A program made the position numbers and the translations under genes. DNA of 50,865 bases from Bacteroidales bacterium (lineage in GTDB: Bacteria > Bacteroidota > Bacteroidia > Bacteroidales > FEN-979), in NCBI GenBank assembly GCA_014860625.1, contig JACZJJ010000134.1, positions 1 to 50,865 on the forward strand, read 5' to 3'. This document shows, piece after piece, positions 36,563-45,200 of this stretch; the first letter of the stretch is position 1; the number at the start of each line of letters is the position of its first letter. Under the pieces are notes generated by a model, which made no database searches, was not told where the DNA came from, and saw only the letters and a list, made by a program, of their open reading frames with translations.

Positions 36563-37831
36563 TCAGTCTCTTGAATTGATATCCCTGACGGCAACCAGCT
36601 GATCGTAGAGTCCGGACAGCGGATGCCAGTAAACAAATATCGTGTACTGATTCTCCGTTTCCCAGTGGTTTCCTTCAAAGAATGACACATCTCCCACGGT
36701 TGAACCATCCGGCACAAATAGATACTGGTAATCATAAAACCCCTGTTTGAGGTAAAGCGTACAGGAATACCTTTTTGCCTGTGGGTCAAAAACCATTTCA
36801 TTGGGAGGAGCTATCCGGTAGTCGGACAACGCGCCCATCAGGTAAAATTTACCTCCCGGAATCATGCTGCTGGAAGGAATCGAAAAATGCACCCAGGCAT
36901 AGTCTGCTTCGATGGCGCTATTTGTGGCATAATCTTCATTTTGGATCAATTTCCTGCCATTGATATCCCGGTATAACGTGTAATTTTTTCGCGCTCTGCT
37001 ATAATCTTCGAGCATGTAAACGTGATACTCGTAATCCCATTCTATCAGCCGGATATTCTCAGTCTGATAACGCAGACTTTTCATGTCCAGCGCGCGGAAC
37101 TCATTTCCTCCGTTGAAGATCAGCAGTGGATCAAACGTGAAATCCAGCTCAGATCCCCTCACAAATCTCGGTTTTGGATTCCGGATAGCATTGTCCCACC
37201 GTTCATTTTGCAGGATCGTGATTTTTATCTCCCTGGATGGGTTCGACCAGATAAAACCAGGCATGCTCACCGTGAAGTCAATTTGCTGTTTCGAATAACT
37301 TTCAAGAGGCTCGTTGGATCTCACCACTCTTGCATCTACTGAGACTGACGTAGGTTCAACCACCATAAACCGCCTTGTAATTAATGGTGCTTCGGGCCCT
37401 TCTATGTATACAATCAATAGGTAATTTCCCGAGATTCTTGGTTTCAGGTACCTGGATGGGATGAACGCGGTGTAATGAATGTACTCCACGGTGGTGTTGT
37501 AGGAATAATCAAACTCATCAATCTGATCATCTTGCATGCCGTCAATGTAATCCGTTGTAAGCAAGTCGTTTGTAGTCTCCCAGTCTGCCGTACAGTGCCG
37601 GATGGTGAAATGATAATTTTTAAGGGAAACATCCAGATCGTCAAAGCTCAGTTTCAGCTTTTCTCCGGAGTTCAATGCGATGACGGGCATTGCCATCTCA
37701 AACCCGTCCTTGTAAAGAAGCACTGTGTTGATATTAGGATCATATACGCGATTTTCATTGGGAAAATCCCAGGCAAACAGGTTCCACGAAAACAACAACA
37801 GACTAAAAATAATGATAAGTTTACGGTTCAT
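36563..37831 (-). CDS. T9SS plug-type protein (DUF5103 family)
   Basis: A protein of 422 residues with a signal peptide (MNRKLIIIFSLLLFSWNLFA). The mature part matches the DUF5103 pattern: RVYDPNINTVLLYK near the start, LKNYHFTIRHCTADW, GNYLLIVYIEG, ARVVRSN, and the C-terminal YLKQGFYDYQYLF and EGNHWETENQYTIFVYW. This family includes the protein called Plug, which occludes the SprA translocon of the T9SS when PorV is not bound. The start at 37831 begins the signal peptide; an in-frame ATG 30 codons upstream reads repeat sequence. Its position a few kilobases from porV and porU supports a role in the same system. Confidence 0.83.
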   Translation of the reverse strand: MNRKLIIIFSLLLFSWNLFAWDFPNENRVYDPNINTVLLYKDGFEMAMPVIALNSGEKLKLSFDDLDVSLKNYHFTIRHCTADWETTNDLLTTDYIDGMQDDQIDEFDYSYNTTVEYIHYTAFIPSRYLKPRISGNYLLIVYIEGPEAPLITRRFMVVEPTSVSVDARVVRSNEPLESYSKQQIDFTVSMPGFIWSNPSREIKITILQNERWDNAIRNPKPRFVRGSELDFTFDPLLIFNGGNEFRALDMKSLRYQTENIRLIEWDYEYHVYMLEDYSRARKNYTLYRDINGRKLIQNEDYATNSAIEADYAWVHFSIPSSSMIPGGKFYLMGALSDYRIAPPNEMVFDPQAKRYSCTLYLKQGFYDYQYLFVPDGSTVGDVSFFEGNHWETENQYTIFVYWHPLSGLYDQLVAVRDINSRD

Positions 37832-37871
37832 GCTACTGGTTTCAAGTTTCGGGTTGCGGGTTTTTATCGAG

Positions 37872-37978
37872 GGGCGGGTTTGGAACCCGCCCTTACCAGT
37901 CCGCTCCCTCTCATTCCTCATTCCTCATTCTTCATTCTTAATTCGTGATTGGCTCCGCTTCGCTCCGGTTCCTGGTTT
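37872..37978. repeat. Repeat cluster: perfect palindrome, heptamer array and a dnaX-like element
   Basis: This lies between the methyltransferase and plug genes. 37872-37892 is a perfect hairpin, GGGCGGGTT-TGG-AACCCGCCC. 37910-37944 holds five 7-bp units: CTCATTC three times, then TTCATTC and TTAATTC. 37945-37978 holds GATTGGCTCCGC and CGGTTC, the same words as in the dnaX insertion at 28921-28981 in reverse orientation. No promoter was recognised. Confidence 0.8.
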
Positions 37979-38004
37979 CCTTATCGCGAATCACGTATCT
38001 CTAA

Positions 38005-38763
38005 TCACTTCCTGAATTCTGCACAAATAATCCCTGTAGCTACTGCTGCATTCAACGACTCTGCGTGGTTTCCCCTGCCAGCCGGATAACAGGGGATGGT
38101 GCGTTTGTGCGTAATAAACGGAACAACCTCCTCCGAGATGCCATGTGCTTCACTCCCAATTACGATCAATCCTTTGGCATTTGCTGCATCGCTTGAAAAG
38201 TTCTCCCCATCCAACACCATACCATAAACAGGTACCTGGCCCTTTAATGCTGATAAAAATTCAGGCAGATCAACCGAGTGTACCCCTACTCGGATCATTG
38301 AGCCCATTGTCGACTGTACAACTTTAGGATTGAATTGATCTACACAATCCATTGAACAGATCACCTGTCCAATACCAAACCAATCCGCTATCCGGATGAT
38401 TGTTCCCATGTTCCCCGGATCTTTGATGCCATCAAGGACAAGAGTAAAGTCACCATCCCATGCTCTGCTCTTCAGATCATCTGAATTTTCAGGCATCTCA
38501 ACAACAGCCAGCACAGGACTGGCAGAGGAGAGAACCGTGATCCGGCTCATTTCAGATGGTTTGATGATTTCAACAGGAATCCTCTCAGAAATGGAATGAT
38601 TCTGAGACCACTCTTCGTTGCAAAAGATCTGTTGGATCCGGAATGTACTTTCAGCAAACTCCAACACCAGTTTCGAACCTTCAGCAATGAAACAGCGATG
38701 AAGGTCTCGGAATTTCTTCTGATGAAGAGAACGGACGAATTTTATCCGGGAGGCAGAGATCAT
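38005..38763 (-). CDS. TrmH/SpoU-family RNA methyltransferase
   Basis: An RNA 2'-O-ribose methyltransferase of 252 residues. The N-terminal RNA-binding part contains SLHQKKFRDLHRCFIAEG. The SPOUT domain carries motif 1 DGIKDPGNMGTIIRIADWFG, motif 2 GLIVIGSEAHGIS and motif 3 GRGNHAESLNAAVATGI, which form the knotted SAM site. The RNA target (23S rRNA or tRNA) is not determinable. The start is ATG 38763 (MISASRIKFVRSL). An in-frame ATG at 38865 would add 34 residues, mostly PTANCEL repeats read from the heptamer array, so it is rejected. It lies downstream of rplI on the same strand after a repeat-filled gap of about 160 bp. Confidence 0.9.
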   Translation of the reverse strand: MISASRIKFVRSLHQKKFRDLHRCFIAEGSKLVLEFAESTFRIQQIFCNEEWSQNHSISERIPVEIIKPSEMSRITVLSSASPVLAVVEMPENSDDLKSRAWDGDFTLVLDGIKDPGNMGTIIRIADWFGIGQVICSMDCVDQFNPKVVQSTMGSMIRVGVHSVDLPEFLSALKGQVPVYGMVLDGENFSSDAANAKGLIVIGSEAHGISEEVVPFITHKRTIPCYPAGRGNHAESLNAAVATGIICAEFRK

Positions 38764-38769
38764 ATAGTT

Positions 38770-38846
38770 GGCAGTTGGCAGTTCGCAGTTGGCAGTTGGC
38801 AGTTCGCAGTTCGCAGTTCGCAGTTCGCAGTTCGCAGTTGGCAGTT
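38770..38846. repeat. Heptamer array upstream of the TrmH-family gene (11 units)
   Basis: Eleven uninterrupted 7-bp units alternate between GGCAGTT and CGCAGTT over 77 bp. The unit is shared with 20969-21003. The array ends 6 bp before the methyltransferase ATG, so it would lie in its 5' leader. Further imperfect repeats of the type GCTAATAGCGAAATGC continue to about 38905. Confidence 0.93.
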
Positions 38847-38924
38847 TATTGTCAGCAAATAGCAAATCGCTAATAGCGAAATGCTAAAAGCGAACTGCTA
38901 AAGTACAATTAAATTTTGGTCTTG

Positions 38925-39374
38925 TTATTCGGCGAAAACCTCAAAGCTGATCTCAACGGCTACATCTTTATGCAGGTTGATCTTAGCTGTGTAGGTGCCC
39001 AACTCTTTGATGTGCTCGTGATCGATATGGATCTTCTTTCTGTCGATATCAAAGTTGTGTTGCTCCTTCAGTGCCTGTGCGATCTGGATGGCATTGACAG
39101 AACCAAAGATCTTACCGGTGTCGGCTGCCTTTGCTCCAATCTTTACTACCAGGTTTTCCAACCTCTTGGCCAGATCTCCGGCTTCTTTCTGAATCTTTTC
39201 CGCTTTGTGTGTTTGCTGTTTCTTGTTTTCGGCAAGAATCTTCTTGTTCGTTTCCGTTGCAAGAATAGCCATCCCCTGAGGGATCAGGTAATTGCGGGCG
39301 AATCCCGGTTTTACTGTTACCAATTCGCTGGCATATCCCAGATTGGGCACGTCCTGTTTTAAAATCACTTCCAT
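38925..39374 (-). CDS. rplI: 50S ribosomal protein L9
   Basis: A protein of 149 residues, the usual L9 length. The N-terminal RNA-binding domain MEVILKQDVPNLGYASELVTVKPGFARNYLIP includes the family signature. The long connecting helix (KQQTHKAEKIQKEAGDLAKRLE) and the C-terminal domain follow. It is the last gene of rpsF-rpsR-rplI, 12 bp after rpsR. Confidence 0.98.
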   Translation of the reverse strand: MEVILKQDVPNLGYASELVTVKPGFARNYLIPQGMAILATETNKKILAENKKQQTHKAEKIQKEAGDLAKRLENLVVKIGAKAADTGKIFGSVNAIQIAQALKEQHNFDIDRKKIHIDHEHIKELGTYTAKINLHKDVAVEISFEVFAE

Positions 39375-39386
39375 CTGTTCTCCTCC

Positions 39387-39659
39387 TTATTTTAACAAGT
39401 CAGCCACATAGGGTAATAATGCCAGGTGACGGGCTCTCTTCACTGCCTGAGCCACTTTCCGCTGGTACTTGGTTGATGTGCCGGTAAGACGACGGGGCAG
39501 AATCTTTCCCTGTTCGTTGATAAACTTCAACAGGAAGTCACCATCCTTGTAATCGATATACTTGATACCGCTCTTCTTGAAACGGCAATATTTCTTCTTT
39601 TTGGTATCTACCGCTATCGGGGTTAAATACCTGATTTCGCCTGATTGCTGTGCGCTCAT
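39387..39659 (-). CDS. rpsR: 30S ribosomal protein S18
   Basis: A protein of 90 residues with the S18 core [19 protein letters not shown], the [31 protein letters not shown] signature region and normal length. It lies between rpsF and rplI, the usual order, with gaps of 20 and 12 bp. Confidence 0.98.
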   Translation of the reverse strand: MSAQQSGEIRYLTPIAVDTKKKKYCRFKKSGIKYIDYKDGDFLLKFINEQGKILPRRLTGTSTKYQRKVAQAVKRARHLALLPYVADLLK

Positions 39660-39679
39660 CTTTTTCTTTTTTAAAGTGA

Positions 39680-40039
39680 TTACTCCGTTACAGGTTCTGC
39701 GTTTGCCGTTTTGGCTTTGGCCCGTTTTTTCTCATTGTAAGCAATCGAATGCTTGTCGAGGGCTACGGTAAGGAACCGGAGGATCCGTTCATCCCGCTTG
39801 AAGGAAACTTCCCATTCACGGATGATGGTTGGATCGGCTTTGAACTCAATCAGGTGGTAAAACCCGGTGCTCTTTTTCTGGATCGGATAGGCTAATTTGC
39901 GCAATCCCCAGCTGTCCTCAAAGATAATCTCAGCGTCCTTTTCTTTCAGGAACTTCTGATACTTTTCTACCGTTTCCTTCATCTGTTCATCAGACAAAAC
40001 GGGAGTCATAATGAAAACGGTTTCGTACTGGTTTGACAT
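39680..40039 (-). CDS. rpsF: 30S ribosomal protein S6
   Basis: An S6 of 119 residues: [15 protein letters not shown] at the N terminus, [23 protein letters not shown] in the centre, and a charged tail. I start at ATG 40039 (MSNQYETVF). The in-frame ATG at 40114 overlaps the -33 element of the promoter at 40085-40114 and would lie outside the transcript. It is the first gene of the S6-S18-L9 operon. Confidence 0.97.
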   Translation of the reverse strand: MSNQYETVFIMTPVLSDEQMKETVEKYQKFLKEKDAEIIFEDSWGLRKLAYPIQKKSTGFYHLIEFKADPTIIREWEVSFKRDERILRFLTVALDKHSIAYNEKKRAKAKTANAEPVTE

Positions 40040-40084
40040 TGTTTGTTGGTTGTTAATGAATGTATTGATTTTTAAAAGGGAGTG

Positions 40085-40114
40085 CAAAATTAGAGCTTTA
40101 TTTCTATAATACAA
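40085..40114 (-). promoter_or_regulatory. Consensus promoter of rpsF-rpsR-rplI
   Basis: On the minus strand TTG (40112-40114) is followed after exactly 19 bp by TAATTTTG (40085-40092). It is one of the two best matches to TTG-N19-TAnnTTTG in the window. The ~400-bp gap between rpsF and ispF contains this promoter and the hairpin array, nothing else that I can see. Confidence 0.8.
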
Positions 40115-40160
40115 AATTTAACATCGTATAATACTTAAACAGAAGGGATTTTTAAGATCC

Positions 40161-40457
40161 GATAGGGACCCTGCGGGTCCGATAGAGACCCTGTGGATCC
40201 GATAGGGACCCTGTGGGTCCGATAGGAAACCTTCGGTTTCGATGAGCGCCTCCGGCGCGATAGGCAGCGAAGCTGCGGATATCAGCGGCGAAGCCGCTCT
40301 ATCGGCCGTGAAACGGCCCCATCAGTCGCGAAGCGACTCCATCAGGAACGAAGTGACTCCATCAGGAACGAAGTGACTCCATCAGCACCGCAGGTGCTCC
40401 ATCAGGAACGAAGTGACTCCATCAGCACCGCAGGTGCTCCATCAGTCGCGAAGCGAC
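40161..40457. repeat. Array of about 15 hairpin units with a 20-bp period
   Basis: Units of about 20 bp run in register from 40161. Each is a short lead (GATAG or ATCAG) plus stem, 3-base loop and opposite stem. Perfect stems include GGACCC/GGGTCC, GAAACC/GGTTTC, AGCGGC/GCCGCT, GGCCGT/ACGGCC, AGTCGC/GCGACT and AGCACC/GGTGCT. Loops are GAA or GCA in most of the right part and their complements TTC or TGC (also TGT, TCC) in the left part. The leads change likewise from GATA to ATCA, so the array seems to be two oppositely oriented blocks joined. The unit at 40181 and the three AGGAAC units have mismatches. The last unit overlaps the end of ispF. Confidence 0.92.
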
Positions 40458-40927
40458 ACAATCAGCGCTACAGCATACGCCGAAACGCCCTCCTCTCTTC
40501 CAATGAAGCCGAGGGTTTCGCTGGTCTTTGCTTTGATGGAGAGGCATCCCGGGGAGGTACCCATCACATCACTCAGCACCCTGACCATCTCAGGAATGTA
40601 TTTGCTGATCTTCGGGGTTTGAAGAACAAGGGTTGAATCGATGTTACCAATGGAGTACCCTTGTTCCCTGATCAGGTGGCAGGTATTCTTCAGGAGGATT
40701 TTGCTGTCGATCCCTTTGAACTCGTCAGAAGTATCAGGGAAATGCGTTCCGATATCGCCAAGGGCTGCTGCTCCAAGAAGCGCATCACAGATGGCATGAA
40801 TGAGGACATCGGCATCGGAATGACCTACCGCACCCTTGGTATGAGGCACAAGCACACCTCCAAGCCAGAGTTCTGTCCACTCTTCCAACCTGTGTGTGTC
40901 AAACCCAAAACCTATCCGGGGAATCAT
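40442..40927 (-). CDS. ispF: 2-C-methyl-D-erythritol 2,4-cyclodiphosphate synthase
   Basis: An MEP-pathway enzyme of 161 residues for isoprenoid precursor synthesis. The metal ligands D10 and H12 (GFDTHRL) and the HSDADVLIHAICDALLGAAALGDIG segment are present. The C-terminal ends in the SIKAKTSETLGFIGREEGVSAYAVALI region. The final residues VSLRD and the TGA stop are read from the first hairpin unit of the array at 40161-40457, so the repeat forms the very end of the gene. Upstream on the same strand, 78 bp away, is porV; heptamer and octamer repeats fill that gap. Confidence 0.96.
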   Translation of the reverse strand: MIPRIGFGFDTHRLEEWTELWLGGVLVPHTKGAVGHSDADVLIHAICDALLGAAALGDIGTHFPDTSDEFKGIDSKILLKNTCHLIREQGYSIGNIDSTLVLQTPKISKYIPEMVRVLSDVMGTSPGCLSIKAKTSETLGFIGREEGVSAYAVALIVSLRD

Positions 40928-40929
40928 AT

Positions 40930-41002
40930 TCGCTTATCGCTTATCGCTATTTCGCTACCTCCCTACTTCCCTACTTCCCTACTTCCCTACTTCCCTACCT
41001 CC
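40930..41002. repeat. Heptamer and octamer arrays between porV and ispF
   Basis: 40930-40950 holds three 7-bp units (TCGCTTA twice, TCGCTAT). 40955-41002 holds six 8-bp units (CTACCTCC, CTACTTCC four times, CTACCTCC). The porV TAG stop at 41006-41008 directly abuts the octamer array. Confidence 0.88.
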
Positions 41003-41005
41003 CTA

Positions 41006-42190
41006 CTACTCTTTATCCCTCGCCCCTACCTTGTCAAAGTTGAAGAGCAGCGTAAACTGAAGGGTATTTTGCAGCGGGTTGTTGTTCTGAATCGGGATCA
41101 GGTAGGAGAAGTCGAGACCAAAAACATTGTACCTCAGTCCGGCGCCCAGTGTGAAGAACTGCCTGTCTCCTTTATATTTCGACTCCCAGAAATAACCGGC
41201 ACGGATAGCAAACAGCTTGTTGTACCAGTACTCGGCAGCTACCACTACGTTGATCTCTTCCATCTCTTCTTTGAAGCCGTAGGGTGCATCGTAAAACGAT
41301 TGGATCATTCCCGCAACCGGCGAGACATCAGGGTTCCGCCCCTTTTCAATGACTTTGTTGCCATCCGGACTCAATGAATCTGCATAATAGATAGGAGGTG
41401 TAGGGACAAGAAGCTTGTTCAGGTCTAACGAAATAGAAATCCTGTTATAATCATCAATATCCATTGTAAATGATGGACCGATACGCAGGTTGGTGGGGAT
41501 AAAGTCGCGCAGGGTGGAGGAACTGCTGTAGGAGATTTTCGCTCCAATATTAGAAATATTAAAACCAAAATCAAACCAGGCTCCGCTCAACCCTTTAATG
41601 TCGAGCTCTTTGTGATAGTAAAGAGCAATATCTGCAGCACCTGACATGCCAGGGCGCACATCGTATTTTGTGTAATTGACGGGTACCAGGTTTGAATAAA
41701 TGAAGCGGAAAGCAACGGCTCCCGATAAGGTCCGGGAGAATTTACGGGCATAGGTAGCGTCAATTGCCCACTCGTTGGGTTTGACAGCCCCAAGCTCCTG
41801 TCCAACATCGTTTGTAAACATCACCTCACCCATGGAGAAAAAGCGCAGCGACATAGCAATCGCCTGCTTGTCCCCAAACCGTTTAAAACCAGAAACGGAA
41901 GCCAAACCAATGTCGTTGACCAAACCTCTAAGCCATGGAACATATCCGATACCGGCGCCGAAATCCTTTTCAATAAACGCATACTTTGCCGGGTTCCAAA
42001 ACAATGAATAGGCGTCAGGAGAAGTAGAAACACCAACATCTCCCATTCCACCCCCACGTGCATCAGGGGCTATCATCAAAAACGGCACGGCCGTTGTAAT
42101 TACGTTTTGTTGCTGTTCCTGACCAAATGAGTAATTGATCATCAAACATCCCGCTAAAATCAACGCCAATCTGTACTTCTTCTGTCGCAT
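41006..42190 (-). CDS. porV: T9SS outer-membrane protein PorV
   Basis: A FadL-like 14-strand barrel protein of 394 residues that shuttles T9SS cargo from the translocon to the attachment complex with PorU. It has a signal peptide (about 1-23, ending SFGQ). The PorV hallmark N terminus follows: AVPFLMIAPDARGGGMGDVGVSTSPDAYSLFWNPAK, then GIGYVPWLRGLVNDI. The C-terminal strand LQFTLLFNF is followed by a nine-residue extension DKVGARDKE that lies next to the octamer repeats and may be derived from repeat sequence. It is downstream of two porU genes on the same strand and has its own -7 element. Confidence 0.95.
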   Translation of the reverse strand: MRQKKYRLALILAGCLMINYSFGQEQQQNVITTAVPFLMIAPDARGGGMGDVGVSTSPDAYSLFWNPAKYAFIEKDFGAGIGYVPWLRGLVNDIGLASVSGFKRFGDKQAIAMSLRFFSMGEVMFTNDVGQELGAVKPNEWAIDATYARKFSRTLSGAVAFRFIYSNLVPVNYTKYDVRPGMSGAADIALYYHKELDIKGLSGAWFDFGFNISNIGAKISYSSSSTLRDFIPTNLRIGPSFTMDIDDYNRISISLDLNKLLVPTPPIYYADSLSPDGNKVIEKGRNPDVSPVAGMIQSFYDAPYGFKEEMEEINVVVAAEYWYNKLFAIRAGYFWESKYKGDRQFFTLGAGLRYNVFGLDFSYLIPIQNNNPLQNTLQFTLLFNFDKVGARDKE

Positions 42191-42222
42191 TCTAATTAAA
42201 ATTTAGTCTGAAAAAATGGTTG

Positions 42223-42230
42223 CAAAAATA
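42223..42230 (-). promoter_or_regulatory. Promoter -7 element of porV
   Basis: The minus strand reads TATTTTTG followed by CAACC, an exact TAnnTTTG match, 32 bp before the porV ATG in the 96-bp gap after the short porU gene. No TTG lies at the ideal distance. Confidence 0.6.
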
Positions 42231-42286
42231 ACGAATTATATTTTTTGATATTGTTGTTGTCGAAAAAAATGGCTCAACATATTCTA

Positions 42287-45200
42287 TCACAAAACGATAA
42301 GCTTCCCCGATGTTTGTGTGAAACTGCCGTTATCCCCTGAAAATCTTACACTGTATGGGTAAATACCCCTCGATAACTTCTTCCCACCCTGGGTGGTCCC
42401 GTCCCAATAAACCTGAAACGGTTGACCTGTGTTGCCAGGGACTTCCACATCAATTACCCTGACAGGCTGGCCGGTCATCGAATAGACTTCGATAGCAACA
42501 TCTATCTGCCCGCTGCTTGCTTCCGGTCTGAAGGTGAAGGTCGTTCCATCCATAAACGGGTTGGGATAGGCGTAAACTTCCGTAACCTGAATCATCGGAT
42601 TTTCAAACACATAGAAGGTTATCGATTTCTCTGACGAGTTATTGAACATATCCCAGGCCCGGAGAGTGAGCGTATGGGGCCCGATCGGTAATTCAGCATA
42701 GGGATAAATTACGGTACCCTGCTTGTAATCATTCATGGCAGGGGTATAGTAAGGATTCAGAATTACTGCCTGCGACCAGTTGTCGTCAATGGCGGCAAGG
42801 ATCTCATGACCCAGGCCCAGACCCACATGATTGATCCCGTCTTCATCAAAGAGATCAACCATCAGCAAGGGGTCTCTGCCAACTCTTGCCCCGGACACAA
42901 AACTTTTTGAATCCATCCAGATGGCGATGTCAGGACCCTGGTTGTCAGGATTGACCGAAGGATCCATCCCCCCGATGACCACATTGTCGTCGTATCCGTT
43001 TCCGTCAGAGGTTTCGTTACAGGCGTAGTAACTGATTTTTCCAAAACCGAAATAAGGGGAAATCTCGCTGGGCACCACAAAGGAGAACGAGAACTCGCCG
43101 TTTTCAATTTTGGCAGGCCCGTCACTGAGCAGCTCATTCATGATCTGGAAATACTCTTTGTAGCTTTTCGATTGGTTTGCGAGTGTGCGGTAAGTCACCG
43201 GCTTGTCGTATACTTTGGCATTCAGGGTTCCATAATAGCCTGTTGCCTTGTTCCCTGAAGGATCCAGTATCTCTCCTGCAACTGTTACAGTGGACAAGCC
43301 AAGCAATGTATCGGGTGTAACATGAACAGGTTCACTGTTGATGGCTGTAGTAACTACCTTGTATTCAGGGAAAGCGATTTGCTGGGCCGGATCTCCGAGC
43401 AAGACAAAGTTTCGGATATTGTTGCTATTGCTGTTGTTATTTTTTGAAATCATAAGGAGGTCGCCCATCTTCAGGTAGTTGCCATCTTCGTCACGGTCCA
43501 TCAGGTGTCTGAAGAATGATGTGTCGAGCTTGAAATTCGCTGAGGCCAGGGCCAGTCGTGTGGTTGTATAGATCGCTACGGCTCCTGCCCGCGGTTTAAC
43601 AATCACCATCTCTCCGGCGCTGAACCGTTCCGGATTGTCGAACCGGCTGAACTCACAGGTAGCGGTTATGAAGACAGGCAGTTTATCGGAATTTGTCCAG
43701 CTCTCTATATCGGGGATCGTCAGGACCTTCTCCTCACTCCAGGCATCTTCGCCACCGTGACCCGTATAGTTGACAATCAGGCTCCCGTTGTTGACGGCTC
43801 CGTTGATAGCCATGTTCACCGAGGGATACCTCGGGCCGGAAGGTGTTTTCACCAACTGATAGGCATCCAGGTATATTTTGTCAATATTGTACACAGGATA
43901 CTTGGAGGCTACGATATCGCAAAGCTCTTCTGCCTGATGCAGGTGGAGGTTTCCATCCTCATCGTCGGCAATAAACGTCATCACATTTCTCCAGGTTGAC
44001 TGGATCGTATCCGACTTCTCAGCGTAGTGGGTAATTTTATCCACGATGGCTTGCGCCTGTTCGATGTTTGAAACAGGAAAGCGTCCCATCCCGAGGTCGA
44101 GGCTGCCATCAGAACCTTGTCCTGATTGTTCCCCCATGATGCCGAAGTAGTCGTCTGTTACATAAGTTGAAATAAACTTGAACGACTCTTCCGACTGGAA
44201 TGTAGGGACAAAGTTCGTATTGTTGGGTATCCGGTTCTTGTAGTCGTAGGATCCGTCTCCAAACAGAAGGATGTATCTTGGCACATCGCTTTCCGTAGCG
44301 CGCAGGTAGAGCATTCTTACAAAGTCGCGGATGGCTGTAATATCCTGCTGCCCGGAAGCAAACTCGTTAAAGATCTCATCCGTTTCTGCCACAAGTACTG
44401 AAATCCCGGTAACGGCACGATGAAAGTCAGCCAACTCCTCCGCCTGCTCTTTGAAAAGAGGGTGAGTAGCGATGATCAATGAGGCCGGATTAAGTGCATG
44501 CAAATTTTGGTTCGCAACAGGGCCAATCGGCATCACCGGAAAATATTCAGAGCCATCGAATGCAATAAACTCTTTCAGTACAGGTGTTGGAACGATAAAA
44601 TCATAAAATTGAGTTGAAGCATTCCATATGCCCTGTATTTCGCCAACAGCTCCCGGATCAGTCACATCCCACACCACCATATTTCCGGGGGTTCCGGAAA
44701 TTCTGAAAAGGGAATTCCTCCCTTCCTGGATAGAGACCGGATCGCGGAAAGAGAACTGAGGTCCGACCCATTTGAGGAAGCGCTGGGCGATCACCTCAAT
44801 ATAGTTCAGCCATGCGGTGGAGGATGAAGTGGGAAGAAGATATTCCAGCTGTATCGTAGTCAGATCCTGCTTGAACGTGGTGGATGTTCCGCGCAGTTTG
44901 GGACGGGCATAGATGTTGGTAGATCCAAGGTCAGAATAATCCATCGTAAACTGATCGACCAGTTCGCCGTCACGTTTGATATACATCGTACTCACTTGGG
45001 GCGATCGGGCGACAGCATATGTATTGATCCGGACCGCCGTTGTCGTGATCACGTTGGGGAAAGAGAACTGAAACTCCCACACAGGTTTTGATTCGTTAAA
45101 CTCCTCTCCCAGCCAGATCTTCCCTGAGCGTATAAGGTTTCGCTCGTCTACATCGTGAAATGCATAATCTGTAAAGAATATGGAGGTATATCCGGGTATC

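Noticed and set aside
40161-40457. CRISPR array
   Set aside because: The period is only 20 bp, each unit is itself a hairpin, there are no unique spacers of about 30 bp, and no cas genes are nearby.
40661-41377. Plus-strand frame across the ispF-porV junction
   Set aside because: It runs opposite two convincing genes and through an octamer array (translated as repeated FPTSLLPY-like words).
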